Source of the DNA: Streptomyces sp. CB02056
Lineage (GTDB): Bacteria; Actinomycetota; Actinomycetes; Streptomycetales; Streptomycetaceae
Assembly (NCBI RefSeq): GCF_001905545.1
Contig: NZ_LIPD01000003.1
Coordinates: forward strand, 160,763 to 224,762
Length of the DNA: 64,000 nucleotides
Direction of reading: 5' to 3'
Part shown: positions 1 through 8,897 of the stretch, piece after piece
Position numbering within the stretch: position 1 is the stretch's first letter
Layout of the letters: each line of letters begins with the position of its first letter
The notes under the pieces: generated by a model
Databases searched by the model: none
Seen by the model: only the letters and a program-made list of their open reading frames with translations
What the model was told of the DNA's origin: nothing
Program-made: the position numbers and the translations under genes

Positions 1-1
1 C

Positions 2-424
2 GACGACCTCGACGCCTTCGGCGGCATCATGACCTTCCCGCTGCCCCGCCAGTTCTACTACGTCGCCGAGGCCACCGTGCAGCTCGGCGAAGACGCGGCC
101 CTCGGCGAGAGCCAGTCCGAAGCCGCCGTCTCCGCCTACCGCAACGCCACCGAGGACGAGTGGGCCTTCGGCGACCAGGCCGGCGCCCAGACCGACCTCG
201 CCCTCGCCCGCATCGCCCGCGGCGAGATCGAGGGCGCCGCCGAAGCCGTCCGCCCCGTGCTCGACCTCCCCGTCGAACAACGGAACTTCGGCATCGTCAG
301 CAGCGCCCAACGCGTCCACGCCGCCCTGCGAGGCGACGACCGCCGCAACGGCGGTGCGGCGGCCGGTCTGCGCCAGGAGATCGAGGCCTTCACCGCCATA
401 CCCACCTCGGCCCTCGTCCGGTGA
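2..424 (+). CDS. C-terminal part of a helical-repeat (TPR-like) transcriptional regulator, 5' truncated
   Basis: The frame is open from the window edge and ends with TGA at 422-424, so about 140 C-terminal residues are visible. The composition is helical, with stretches such as GGIMTFP, RQFYYVAEA and VRPVLDLPVEQRN. From memory this resembles the C-terminal repeat region of streptomycete XRE-type regulators, where a short N-terminal helix-turn-helix is followed by TPR-like helices. The DNA-binding part lies outside the window, so the assignment is by resemblance only. The acetyltransferase gene begins 23 nt downstream on the same strand. Confidence 0.6.
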   Translation, partial: DDLDAFGGIMTFPLPRQFYYVAEATVQLGEDAALGESQSEAAVSAYRNATEDEWAFGDQAGAQTDLALARIARGEIEGAAEAVRPVLDLPVEQRNFGIVSSAQRVHAALRGDDRRNGGAAAGLRQEIEAFTAIPTSALVR

Positions 425-447
425 TCCCCCGGATAGGCTCCGCAGCC

Positions 448-1062
448 ATGACCCCACTCCACCTGACCGGCCCCAACCTGGCACTGCGCGAAGTCGAACC
501 CGAGGACACCGACGACCTCCTGGCGATCTACGGTGACCCCGAGGCCACCCGGCACCTCAGCTTCGAACCCCGCACCCGCGAACAGGTCGAAGCGATCACC
601 GCCCGCTCCATCGACTCCGCGCTCGCCACCCCGCGAACCGAGTACTGCCTCGCCGTCACCCGGCGCGGCGAACACGAGCTGATCGGCTACGCGCGCCTGG
701 CCACCGAGCCGCAGCAGGCCGCCACCGTCGGCTTCGCCCTCCACCAGGCCGCGTGGGGCAAGGGCTACGGCACCGAGACCGTTCACCTGCTGTGCGCGCT
801 CGGCTTCAACCTCCTCGGCCTGCACCGCATCTGGGCCGCCCGCTCCCCGCTCAACGAAGCCTCCGCACGCGCCCTCCTGCGCGCCGGTATGACCGAGGAC
901 GGCCGCATCCGCGACCACGTCTTCGTCCGCGGCACCTGGCGCGACTCGATCACCTACTCGATCCTGGAACATGAGTGGACGCCGATCGGCGGGCTCGACA
1001 CGACGAGCGCACTCGACCGGTCCACCGCCCCGCCCAGCGGCGAGGCCGTGCGGCGGAGGTGA
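448..1062 (+). CDS. GNAT family N-acetyltransferase
   Basis: A 204-residue protein of the Gcn5-related acetyltransferase fold, RimJ/RimL-like subgroup, which moves an acetyl group from acetyl-CoA to an amine. N-terminal beta strand LREVEPEDTDDL is followed by the acetyl-CoA loop AWGKGYGTETV (about residues 100-110) and the typical LHRIWA strand and NEASARAL helix. The substrate cannot be read from sequence. I chose the ATG at 448 because the fold begins there; the longer open frame upstream overlaps the preceding gene. TAGGCT at 434-439 sits 8 nt before the ATG with no clear Shine-Dalgarno, so the mRNA may be leaderless. Confidence 0.85.
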   Translation: MTPLHLTGPNLALREVEPEDTDDLLAIYGDPEATRHLSFEPRTREQVEAITARSIDSALATPRTEYCLAVTRRGEHELIGYARLATEPQQAATVGFALHQAAWGKGYGTETVHLLCALGFNLLGLHRIWAARSPLNEASARALLRAGMTEDGRIRDHVFVRGTWRDSITYSILEHEWTPIGGLDTTSALDRSTAPPSGEAVRRR

Positions 1063-1268
1063 ATCCCGGGTGACCGAGCCGGCCATACCGAACGTGGTGA
1101 TCACCGAGTTCGCGCGGGGCCGGCGTTACCCGCCTGGCCAACACGGCGCTGCCGTCCTTCCTAAGCTCCGACAGGCTCTCACCCCACAACACCGAGACCA
1201 TCGAGAACAGGAAGCAGACCACCATTCAGCACCGCGTCCGCGCCGTCCTCCTCACCCCGAACGACACC

Positions 1269-1655
1269 ATGCTGCTGATCAAGCGCATCCGCCCCGGCAT
1301 CGCCCCGTACTGGGTGATCGTCGGCGGCAAGATCGAGCCCACCGACGCCGGTCCCGAGGAGGCCTTGCTGCGCGAGGTCCGTGAGGAGATCGCCGGCGAA
1401 GCCGAGATCGTCGGCCTCCTCCACACCATCCAAACCGACGACGAGCGCCAGGACTTCTACCTCGCCACCGTCGACAAGTGGAGCTTCGAGGACCGCACCG
1501 GTCCCGAGTTCAGCCAGGAAGGCCGAGGCGAGTACCTCCTGGAGGAGATCCCCCTCACCACCGAAGCCCTCGACGCGGTCAACCTCCTGCCCCAGGACTT
1601 CGCCAGCGTCCTGCGCGCGGCCGTCGAACGCGGGAGTCTCCCGGCCACCAGGTAG
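1269..1655 (+). CDS. Nudix hydrolase (5' end uncertain)
   Basis: The Nudix box is clear: GGKIEPTDAGPEEALLREV followed by REEIAGEA, the Mg2+-binding helix of enzymes that cleave nucleoside diphosphates linked to another group. The first ATG in frame (1269) falls inside the first beta strand. Family-like sequence (TIQHRVRAVLLTPNDT) continues in frame upstream to about 1200, yet no ATG, GTG or TTG occurs between the upstream stop at 1098 and 1269. The true start may be a rare ATC (1200) or ATT (1224), or the gene has lost its start codon. From ATG 1269 the product is 128 residues and lacks its first strand. Substrate unknown. Confidence 0.7.
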   Translation: MLLIKRIRPGIAPYWVIVGGKIEPTDAGPEEALLREVREEIAGEAEIVGLLHTIQTDDERQDFYLATVDKWSFEDRTGPEFSQEGRGEYLLEEIPLTTEALDAVNLLPQDFASVLRAAVERGSLPATR

Positions 1656-1703
1656 CCGCAGCCGGCAGCTACCCACCAACCCCAAACGTCTCACGCAGTG
1701 TCA

Positions 1704-1726
1704 ATTACCGTGATACGTTCTGTAAT
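1704..1726. repeat. ATTAC-N13-GTAAT inverted repeat in an AT-rich patch
   Basis: Arms ATTAC (1704-1708) and GTAAT (1722-1726) flank 13 nt in a patch that is clearly less GC-rich than its surroundings, 72 nt before the helix-turn-helix gene at 1798. It may be a promoter with an operator for that gene product, but the arms are short and this could be chance. Confidence 0.3.
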
Positions 1727-1797
1727 CCAATCGAAAACAGGCGACCCCGGCGGTGCTGGAACACCCCGGGGTCCGGCAACAGGAGTACAACCTCCCG

Positions 1798-2688
1798 ATG
1801 CGCGTCCATCGTAGCGCCCCCGTGCGCAACTTCACCGTGCTGCCCAACGCCGTACTCCAGTACCGGCGGTTGAGCTACACCGCCCGTGGCCTGCTCGCGG
1901 ACCTCCTCTCCCGGCCCGACGGCTGGCGCGAGGACGGCCGGCACATGGCCGACACCAGCCCCCAGGGGCGCGGCGCCGTCCGCAGGGCCCTGAAGGAGCT
2001 GACCGAGGCCGGCTACTACCGGGTCGAGAAGATCCGCATGCCGGACGGCACGATCCGCACCGAGACCCACGTGTACGACACACCATGGTTCGCGCCGGAT
2101 GCCACCCGTCCGGCGCCTGGTGGAGCGGCAACCGGCGCTGCTGGCAGCCCTGTTGTAAAGGACCGGCAGCAAGAACCCACCCTCCCCGCGAGTCCGGCCG
2201 ATGACCTCACGTCGAAAGGACAGGAGGAGGATTCCGAGACCGAAGAGGTCCGCGAAGCGGTGGCCACCCTGTTCCGGGTGATCCGACCCGAACCCCGCCT
2301 GCGCCTCGGCGAGGCCGAAGCGCGCGAACTCGCTCCCCTGGTCGCCCAGTGGCTGGCCCGCGGCAGCACCGCCGCCGACCTGGCCCACGCCCTGCTTCCG
2401 GGCCTGCCCACCCCGATGCACTCGGCGGCCGCCGTGCTCCGCTACCGCCTGGAGCACAAGCTGCCACCCGCCCGGCCCGCCGCACGGCCACCGACCCGGT
2501 ACGCCGAGTGCGCCAAGTGCCACGACCCCGTGCCCCGACCGGGCATCTGCCGCCCGTGCGCCGGCCTGGCCACCCGAACCCTCACGGTCGGCCAGGGAGC
2601 GGACGTGGCAGCCGCAGGTGCCGCCCGAGTCCGAACGGCTCTGCGCTCCGCGATGACCGGCAGTCGGCCTGCACACATCGCCGCCTGA
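1798..2688 (+). CDS. Helix-turn-helix domain protein, replication-initiator-like
   Basis: A 296-residue protein. The N-terminal part (PNAVLQYRRLSYTARGLLADLL, then GRGAVRRALKELTEAGYYRVEK) is a winged-helix DNA-binding domain of the kind seen in DnaD/replication-initiator-like proteins of actinobacteria. The middle is acidic and disordered. Near the C terminus, CAKC and CRPC pairs could bind zinc. The ATG at 1798 was preferred to an in-frame GTG at 1753 because the conserved fold starts there and AGGAG lies at 1781-1785. Upstream is an AT-rich patch (1697-1726) with an inverted repeat. Such proteins are frequent on mobile or formerly mobile DNA, but no other mobility gene is adjacent. Function inferred only. 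Confidence 0.7.
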   Translation: MRVHRSAPVRNFTVLPNAVLQYRRLSYTARGLLADLLSRPDGWREDGRHMADTSPQGRGAVRRALKELTEAGYYRVEKIRMPDGTIRTETHVYDTPWFAPDATRPAPGGAATGAAGSPVVKDRQQEPTLPASPADDLTSKGQEEDSETEEVREAVATLFRVIRPEPRLRLGEAEARELAPLVAQWLARGSTAADLAHALLPGLPTPMHSAAAVLRYRLEHKLPPARPAARPPTRYAECAKCHDPVPRPGICRPCAGLATRTLTVGQGADVAAAGAARVRTALRSAMTGSRPAHIAA

Positions 2689-2862
2689 GACACGCTGTCC
2701 CACCGGCCCGAAGGGACTCCGGCAGGTAGTCGCCCTGCTCCATCTGCGCCGCACGCGGCGCAGGGCGGGGGCGGGCACCCGCCGGCAGGCGAGTGGGGGG
2801 TGGATGGTGGGGAACGGCGGGGGACCTGTGCAGCACAGCAGATGATGCGCGGGTGTTTGCGC

Positions 2863-2910
2863 AAAAACGCCGCCGCCGCGCGACCCCCAAGGGTTCGCGC
2901 GGCAGCGGCG
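2863..2910 (-). terminator. Intrinsic terminator of the suf operon
   Basis: A GC-rich stem (2868-2882 with 2896-2910, one mismatch, inner ACCC/GGGT pairs) is followed on the minus strand by a run of five T (2863-2867). It lies just past the sufT stop and is a classical rho-independent terminator for the minus-strand operon. Confidence 0.85.
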
Positions 2911-2926
2911 TACCGTACAGCAGATC

Positions 2927-3304
2927 TCAGACGTTGAAGCCGAGGGCGCGGAGCTGGTCGCGGCCGTCGGGGGTGATCTTGTCGGGGCCCCACGGCGGCA
3001 TCCAGACCCAGTTGATGCGCAGGTCCTGCACCAGGCCGTCGGTGGCCGTCTTGGCCTGGTCCTCGATGACGTCGGTCAGCGGGCAGGCCGCCGAGGTGAG
3101 CGTCATGTCGATGGTGGCCACGTCGGACTCGTCGATGTGGATGCCGTAGATCAGGCCCAGGTTGACGACGTCGATGCCCAGTTCGGGGTCGACGACGTCC
3201 ATCAGGGCCTCGGTCAGGTCCTCGACCGAGACAGTGCCGGCGGTGGTGCCGACGATGACGGTGCCGGTCTGCTCCTCCGCAGTGGAGGGGGTTTCGTCAC
3301 TCAT
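2927..3304 (-). CDS. sufT: SufT-like metal-sulfur cluster assembly factor (MIP18/DUF59 family)
   Basis: A 125-residue protein of the DUF59/MIP18 family, which helps mature Fe-S proteins. The core reads LTEALMDVVDPELGIDVVNLGLIYG, then TLTSAACPLTDVI with the conserved cysteine of the SAxCP motif, then the WVWMPPW strand near the C terminus. A variable 25-residue N terminus precedes the fold. It is the last gene of the suf operon, 21 nt after sufU, with a strong terminator downstream. Within the operon it probably acts as a carrier or adaptor in cluster delivery. Confidence 0.92.
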   Translation of the reverse strand: MSDETPSTAEEQTGTVIVGTTAGTVSVEDLTEALMDVVDPELGIDVVNLGLIYGIHIDESDVATIDMTLTSAACPLTDVIEDQAKTATDGLVQDLRINWVWMPPWGPDKITPDGRDQLRALGFNV

Positions 3305-3325
3305 GGTCTTGTCCTCCTCTGCGGG

Positions 3326-3778
3326 TCAGTCGTTCACGGCGGGGTTCTTGGCGAGCGCCTGGGCGGTGGCGTCCTTCCAGGCCATCCAGCTGAGCAGGGC
3401 GCACTTGACCCGGGCCGGGTACTTGGAGACGCCGGCGAACGCGACCGCGTCCTCCAGCACCTCCTCGTCGCCCTCGCCCTGGCCCTTGCTCTGCATCAGC
3501 TCCAGGAAGGCCTCCTGGACGGCCTGCGCCTCGCCGACGGTCTTGCCGACCACCAGCTCGTTCAGCACCGAGGCGCTGGCCTGGCTGATCGAACAGCCCT
3601 GGGACTCGTACGAGACGTCGGTGACCTTGGCGCCGTCGAGCTTCACCCGCAGGGTGATCTCGTCGCCACACGTCGGGTTGACGTGGTGCACCTCGGCGTC
3701 GCCGTCCCGCAGCCCCTTGCCCTTCGGGTTGCGGTAGTGGTCCAGGATGATGTCCTGGTACATCGAGTCGAGCTTCAT
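3326..3778 (-). CDS. sufU: SufU, zinc-dependent sulfurtransferase of the SUF system
   Basis: A 150-residue SufU. It takes persulfide sulfur from SufS and passes it on for cluster assembly on SufBCD. Conserved ligand positions are visible: Cys in PTCGDE (about residue 37), Cys in QGCSIS (about 62) and Cys in VKCALL (about 124). The N-terminal LDSMYQDIILDHYRNPKGKG block is typical of the family. It lies 19 nt after sufS and 21 nt before sufT, all on the minus strand. Confidence 0.95.
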   Translation of the reverse strand: MKLDSMYQDIILDHYRNPKGKGLRDGDAEVHHVNPTCGDEITLRVKLDGAKVTDVSYESQGCSISQASASVLNELVVGKTVGEAQAVQEAFLELMQSKGQGEGDEEVLEDAVAFAGVSKYPARVKCALLSWMAWKDATAQALAKNPAVND

Positions 3779-3797
3779 GGTCGTCCTGCCCCGTCCC

Positions 3798-5057
3798 TCA
3801 GCCGAAGAAGTTCCGGACGTGGTGCAGGCCGTCGATCAGCGCGTCGACCTCGCCCGGCGTCGAGTACAGATAGAACGACGCCCGCGTGGTCGCCGGAATT
3901 CCGTACCGCAGGCACACCGGCCGCGCGCAGTGGTGGCCGACGCGCACGGCGATGCCCTGCTCGTCCAGCACCTGGCCCACGTCGTGCGGGTGGATGTCGC
4001 CGAGGGTGAAGGAGATCGCGGCGCCGCGGTCCACGGCCGTGCGCGGGCCGATGATCCGCAGGTCCGGGACCTCCAGCAGCCGCTCGACGGCGTACTCGGT
4101 GATCGCGTGCTCGTGCGCCGCGATCTTCTCCATGCCGATGCCCTGGAGGTAGTCGATGGCCGCGCCGAGTCCGACCGCCTGGGCGATCGGCGGGGTGCCG
4201 GCCTCGAACTTGTGGGGCGCCGGGGCGTAGGTGGACGAGCCCATGGTGACGGTCTCGATCATCTCGCCGCCGCCGAGGAACGGCGGGAGGTCCTCCAGCA
4301 GCTCCTGGCGGCCCCAGAGCACGCCGATGCCGGTCGGGGCCAGCATCTTGTGCCCGGTGAAGGCGACGAAGTCGGCTTCCAGCGCCTGCACGTCGAGCAC
4401 CATGTGCGGCGCGGCCTGCGAGGCGTCGATGACGACCAGCGCGCCGACCGACTGGGCCTTGCGGACGATCGTCTCGACCGGGTTGACGGTGCCGAGCAGG
4501 TTGGAGACCAGGGTGAAGGAGACCACCTTGGTCTTCTCGGTGATCAGCTCGTCGATGTTCGACAGGTCGAGCCGGCCCTCGTCGGTCAGCCCGAACCACT
4601 TGAGCTTCGCACCGCTGCGCTGCGAGAGCAGCTGCCACGGGACGATGTTGGAGTGGTGCTCCATCTCCGTGATGACGATCTCGGAGTCGGCGTCCACCCG
4701 GTACGGCTCGTCGGCCCAGGCCAGCATGTTGGCAACGAGGTTGAGCGACTCCGAGGCGTTCTTGGTGAAGATCACCTCGTTGCGGCTCGGCGCGTTGACG
4801 AACGCCGCGACCTTGTCCCGGGCGCCCTCGTACAGCGCCGTGGCCTCCTCGGCGAGCACGTGCACGCCGCGGTGGACGTTGGCGTTGTGCCGCTCGTAGT
4901 AGGCGTTCAGCGCCTCCAGCACCTGGCGCGGCTTCTGCGAGGTCGCCGCGTTGTCCAGGTAGACCAGCGGCTTGTCGTCGTGCAGCACCCGCTGGAGGAC
5001 CGGGAAGTCCTTGCGGATCGCGTCGGTGTCGAGCAGTCCCGCGAACGGATGCGTCAC
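3798..5057 (-). CDS. sufS: SufS cysteine desulfurase
   Basis: A 419-residue PLP-dependent cysteine desulfurase (class II), which turns cysteine into alanine and an enzyme persulfide. Visible features: YLDNAATSQKP near the N terminus, the HHSN motif, the PLP lysine in FTGHKMLAPTGIG, and the active cysteine in GHHCARPVCLRYG. The GTG start at 5055-5057 overlaps the sufC stop (GTGA), indicating translational coupling. The open frame extends further upstream only as antisense-like sequence inside sufC, so the GTG was chosen. Confidence 0.96.
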   Translation of the reverse strand: MTHPFAGLLDTDAIRKDFPVLQRVLHDDKPLVYLDNAATSQKPRQVLEALNAYYERHNANVHRGVHVLAEEATALYEGARDKVAAFVNAPSRNEVIFTKNASESLNLVANMLAWADEPYRVDADSEIVITEMEHHSNIVPWQLLSQRSGAKLKWFGLTDEGRLDLSNIDELITEKTKVVSFTLVSNLLGTVNPVETIVRKAQSVGALVVIDASQAAPHMVLDVQALEADFVAFTGHKMLAPTGIGVLWGRQELLEDLPPFLGGGEMIETVTMGSSTYAPAPHKFEAGTPPIAQAVGLGAAIDYLQGIGMEKIAAHEHAITEYAVERLLEVPDLRIIGPRTAVDRGAAISFTLGDIHPHDVGQVLDEQGIAVRVGHHCARPVCLRYGIPATTRASFYLYSTPGEVDALIDGLHHVRNFFG

Positions 5058-5818
5058 TCGGACGCGCCCCCCTTCACATACGCCTCGTAGCCCTCGTTCT
5101 CCAGCTTGTCGGCCAGCTCGGCGCCGCCGGACTCGACGATGCGGCCGCCCGCGAAGACGTGGACGTGGTCGGGCTTGATATACCGCAGGATGCGGGTGTA
5201 GTGGGTCACCAGCAGGGTGCCGACCTCGCCGGTCGAGCGGACCCGGTTGATGCCCTCGGAGACGATCCGCAGCGCGTCGACGTCCAGGCCGGAGTCGGTC
5301 TCGTCGAGGATCGCGATCTTCGGCTTGAGCAGCTCCAGCTGGAGGATCTCGTGGCGCTTCTTCTCGCCGCCGGAGAAGCCCTCGTTGACGTTGCGCTCGG
5401 CGAAGGCCGGGTCCATCTGGAGGGCGGCCATCGCCTCCTTGACCTCCTTCACCCACAGCCGCAGCTTGGGGGCCTCGCCGCGGACGGCGGTGGCGGCGGT
5501 GCGCAGGAAGTTGGAGACCGAGACGCCCGGGACCTCGACGGGGTACTGCATGGCCAGGAAGACGCCGGCCTTGGCGCGCTCGTCGACGGACATCTCCAGG
5601 ACGTCCTCGCCGTCGAGCAGCACCGAGCCGCCGGTGACGGTGTACTTGGGGTGGCCGGCCAGCGAGTAGGCGAGGGTGGACTTGCCCGAGCCGTTCGGAC
5701 CCATGATGGCGTGGGTCTCGCCCTGCTTCACGGTCAGGTCCACGCCCTTCAGGATCTCGCGCGGGCCGTTCTCGGCGTCCACGGAGACGTGCAGGTCGCG
5801 GATTTCAAGGGTTGCCAT
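5054..5818 (-). CDS. sufC: SufC ATPase of the SufBCD scaffold
   Basis: A 254-residue ABC-type ATPase that powers Fe-S assembly on the SufB-SufD scaffold rather than transport. Walker A GPNGSGKST, signature SGGEKKR, and the Walker B region AILDETDSGLDVD with the SufC-typical DETDSGLD are all present. It starts 6 nt after the ferredoxin gene stop and ends in a 4-nt overlap with sufS. Confidence 0.96.
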   Translation of the reverse strand: MATLEIRDLHVSVDAENGPREILKGVDLTVKQGETHAIMGPNGSGKSTLAYSLAGHPKYTVTGGSVLLDGEDVLEMSVDERAKAGVFLAMQYPVEVPGVSVSNFLRTAATAVRGEAPKLRLWVKEVKEAMAALQMDPAFAERNVNEGFSGGEKKRHEILQLELLKPKIAILDETDSGLDVDALRIVSEGINRVRSTGEVGTLLVTHYTRILRYIKPDHVHVFAGGRIVESGGAELADKLENEGYEAYVKGGASE

Positions 5819-5824
5819 GTGTAC

Positions 5825-6142
5825 TCAGGACTCCTGGTTGACGGAGACGAGCACATCGTCCCCTTCGATCTTTACGGGGTAGACAGCGACCGGCTTGGTG
5901 GCGGGCAGGCCGGACGGCTTGCCGGTGCGCAGGTCGAAGCTGGAGCCGTGCAGCCAGCACTCGATCATGCAGTCCTCGACCTCGCCCTCGGAGAGCGAGA
6001 CGTTCGCGTGCGAGCAGGTGTCGTTGATCGCGAACACCCCCTCGTCGGTGCGGACGACGGAGACCGGCACGCCGTTGAGGTCCACGCGCTTGGGAACGTC
6101 CTCCTGGAGGTCGTTCAGCGCGCAGGCACGGAGGAAGGTCAT
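5825..6142 (-). CDS. Rieske-type ferredoxin of the suf operon
   Basis: A 105-residue single-domain Rieske [2Fe-2S] protein. Cluster ligands are visible as CSH (in NDTCSHANVSLSEG) and CWLH (in IECWLHGSSFDLRTG). The family resembles ferredoxin components of non-heme dioxygenases. Its fixed place between sufD and sufC, with 5- and 6-nt gaps, suggests that it supplies electrons for cluster assembly or is a client. The role inside the operon is inference. Confidence 0.92.
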   Translation of the reverse strand: MTFLRACALNDLQEDVPKRVDLNGVPVSVVRTDEGVFAINDTCSHANVSLSEGEVEDCMIECWLHGSSFDLRTGKPSGLPATKPVAVYPVKIEGDDVLVSVNQES

Positions 6143-6147
6143 CTGGA

Positions 6148-7377
6148 TCAGACCGCCGCTTCCAGCTCGGCCTCGATCTTCTCCATCAGCTGGTCCTGGA
6201 TCTCGGCGACGCCGATCTGCTGGACGAGTTCGGCGAAGAAGCCGCGGACCACCAGGCGGCGGGCCTCGTCGGCCGGGATGCCGCGGGACCGCAGGTAGAA
6301 CAGCTGCTCGTCGTCGAAGCGGCCGGTCGCCGAGGCGTGGCCGGCGCCGACGATCTCGCCGGTCTCGATCTCCAGGTTCGGGATCGAGTCGACCCGGGCG
6401 CCGTCGGTGAGCACCAGGTTCCGGTTGAGCTCGTAGGTGTCGGTGCCGAGCGCGGCGGCGCGGATCAGCACGTCGCCGACCCAGACCGCGTGGGCGTCCT
6501 GGCCCTGGAGCGCGCCCTTGTACGCCACGTTCGACCGGCAGTGCGGCGTGTCGTGGTCGACGACCAGGCGGTGCTCCAGGTGCTGGCCGGCGTCGGCGAA
6601 GTAGAGGCCGAACAGCTCGGCCTCGCCGCCGGGGCCGGCGTAGTTGACCCGCGGGTGCAGCCGGACCAGGTCGCCGCCGAAGGTGACGACCACGGACTTG
6701 TAGGAGGCGTCCCGGCCGACCAGCGCGTTGTGCTGGGCGACGTGGACGGCGTCGCGGTCCCAGTCCTGGACGGAGACGAAGGTGAGCTTGGCGCCCTCGC
6801 CGACCAGCAGCTCGACGTTGGCGGCCCGGGTCCCGGTGCCCGCGTGGTTGAGCACCACGACGGCCTCGGCGAACGGCTTGACGTCGATCACCACGTGGGC
6901 GAAGCGGACCCCGCCCTCGCCGCGCACGTCGATCCGGACCGGCTCGGCCAGCACCGACTCCTTGGGGACGGTGACGACCAGGGCCTGGTCGAAGGCGCTG
7001 AACGCCTGCGCGGCGACCCGGTCGACCGGCTTGCCGGCCTTGCCCAGGCGGGCGTCGTCCCGGCCGACGGTCTCGGCGGTGACGCCGTCCGGCAGCGTGA
7101 ACTCGACCTTGTCCTCGCCGCGCTCGGCAGCGGCGGCGGTGCCGTCGTGCAGCCCGCCGAGGCGGTGCAGCGGGGTGAACCGCCAGTCCTCCTCGCGGCC
7201 GGTGGGCACCGGGAAGTCGTTCACGTCGAAGGACGGCTTGACCGCGACGCGCGCGTCGATCGGCTGCTGGACCGTGGTGCGGCCGGTGCCGGGGCCGGCG
7301 AGCTGCGCGCCCGCGCCGGCCGTGCCGACCTCGATCGAACCGGCGGTGGTGGAGCCGGTGGTGTTCTGCTCAGCCAT
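6148..7377 (-). CDS. sufD: SufD scaffold subunit
   Basis: A 409-residue SufD, which pairs with SufB and SufC2 to form the assembly scaffold. The C-terminal two-thirds is the right-handed beta-helix of SufB/SufD, including HCRSNVAYKGALQGQDAHAVW and the closing block LRSRGIPADEARRLVVRGFF. The N terminus is a less conserved Ala/Gly/Thr-rich stretch of about 45 residues. It lies 54 nt downstream of sufB and 5 nt upstream of the ferredoxin gene. Confidence 0.95.
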   Translation of the reverse strand: MAEQNTTGSTTAGSIEVGTAGAGAQLAGPGTGRTTVQQPIDARVAVKPSFDVNDFPVPTGREEDWRFTPLHRLGGLHDGTAAAAERGEDKVEFTLPDGVTAETVGRDDARLGKAGKPVDRVAAQAFSAFDQALVVTVPKESVLAEPVRIDVRGEGGVRFAHVVIDVKPFAEAVVVLNHAGTGTRAANVELLVGEGAKLTFVSVQDWDRDAVHVAQHNALVGRDASYKSVVVTFGGDLVRLHPRVNYAGPGGEAELFGLYFADAGQHLEHRLVVDHDTPHCRSNVAYKGALQGQDAHAVWVGDVLIRAAALGTDTYELNRNLVLTDGARVDSIPNLEIETGEIVGAGHASATGRFDDEQLFYLRSRGIPADEARRLVVRGFFAELVQQIGVAEIQDQLMEKIEAELEAAV

Positions 7378-7431
7378 GGCTGTTCGTAGTGCTCTCTTCC
7401 TCGGAAATGAGTGGACGGCGGCGGCCGGAGG

Positions 7432-8847
7432 TCAGCCGACCGCGCCCTCCATCTGCAGCTCGATCAGCCGGTTGAGCTCCAGCGCGTACTCCATCGGCAG
7501 CTCGCGCGCGATCGGCTCGACGAAGCCACGGACGATCATCGCCATCGCCTCGAACTCGGTCATGCCGCGGCTCATCAGGTAGAAGAGCTGGTCCTCGCTG
7601 ACCTTGGAGACGGTCGCCTCGTGGCCCATGGACACGTCGTCCTCGCGGACGTCCACGTACGGGTAGGTGTCCGAGCGAGAGATGGTGTCCACCAGCAGCG
7701 CGTCGCACAGCACGTTGGACTTGGCACCCTTGGAGCCCTCGCCGATCTCGATCAGACCGCGGTAGGAGGTCCGGCCGCCGCCGCGTGCCACCGACTTGGA
7801 GACGATGTTGGACGAGGTGTTCGGCGCCATGTGCACCATCTTGGCGCCGGCGTCCTGGTGCTGGCCCTCGCCCGCGAAGGCGATCGAGAGGGTCTCGCCC
7901 TTGGCGTGCTCGCCCATCAGGTAGACGGCCGGGTACTTCATGGTGACCTTGGAGCCGATGTTGCCGTCGACCCACTCCATGGTCGCGCCCTCGTACGCCA
8001 CGGCACGCTTGGTGACCAGGTTGTAGACGTTGTTCGACCAGTTCTGGATGGTCGTGTAGCGGCAGCGGCCGCCCTTCTTGACGATGATCTCCACGACCGC
8101 CGAGTGCAGCGAGTCGGAGGAGTAGATCGGGGCGGTGCAGCCCTCGACGTAGTGGACGTAGGCGTCCTCGTCGACGATGATCAGCGTCCGCTCGAACTGG
8201 CCCATGTTCTCGGTGTTGATCCGGAAGTAGGCCTGCAGCGGGATGTCGACGTGCACGCCCTTCGGCACGTAGATGAACGAGCCGCCGGACCACACCGCGG
8301 TGTTCAGCGCGGCGAACTTGTTGTCGCCGGCCGGGATCACCGTGCCGAAGTACTCCTTGAAGATCTCCGGGTGCTCGCGCAGCGCGGTGTCGGTGTCCAG
8401 GAAGATGACGCCCTGCTCCTCCAGGTCCTCGCGGATCTGGTGGTAGACGACCTCGGACTCGTACTGGGCGGCGACGCCGGCGACCAGGCGCTGCTTCTCC
8501 GCCTCCGGGATGCCGAGCTTGTCGTACGTCGCCTTGATGTCCGCCGGCAGGTCCTCCCAGGACTCGGCCTGCTTCTCGGTGGAGCGGACGAAGTACTTGA
8601 TGTTGTCGAAGTCGATGCCGGTGAGGTCGGAGCCCCAGGTCGGCATGGGCTTCTTGCCGAACAGCTTCAGGCCCTTGAGCCGCAGGTTCAGCATCCACTC
8701 GGACTCGTTCTTCTTCGCCGAGATGTCGCGGACGACGTCCTCGCTGAGCCCGCGCTTGGCCGCGGCACCGGCGGTGTCCGGGTCGGCCCAGCCGTACTCG
8801 TAATTGCCGAGGCCTTCGAGCTCGGGGTGCGAAACGGTGTCAGTCAT
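7432..8847 (-). CDS. sufB: SufB scaffold subunit
   Basis: A 471-residue SufB, the main scaffold on which nascent clusters form. Family blocks are intact: [44 protein letters not shown], and the C-terminal [18 protein letters not shown] carrying the conserved cysteine. No intein is present, unlike the mycobacterial homologue. It is the first structural gene after sufR, with a 50-nt gap. Confidence 0.96.
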   Translation of the reverse strand: MTDTVSHPELEGLGNYEYGWADPDTAGAAAKRGLSEDVVRDISAKKNESEWMLNLRLKGLKLFGKKPMPTWGSDLTGIDFDNIKYFVRSTEKQAESWEDLPADIKATYDKLGIPEAEKQRLVAGVAAQYESEVVYHQIREDLEEQGVIFLDTDTALREHPEIFKEYFGTVIPAGDNKFAALNTAVWSGGSFIYVPKGVHVDIPLQAYFRINTENMGQFERTLIIVDEDAYVHYVEGCTAPIYSSDSLHSAVVEIIVKKGGRCRYTTIQNWSNNVYNLVTKRAVAYEGATMEWVDGNIGSKVTMKYPAVYLMGEHAKGETLSIAFAGEGQHQDAGAKMVHMAPNTSSNIVSKSVARGGGRTSYRGLIEIGEGSKGAKSNVLCDALLVDTISRSDTYPYVDVREDDVSMGHEATVSKVSEDQLFYLMSRGMTEFEAMAMIVRGFVEPIARELPMEYALELNRLIELQMEGAVG

Positions 8848-8897
8848 GCGAGCTTCCTAACGCGCGGACGCTGAATCTTCGGTGGACACGGAATTTT

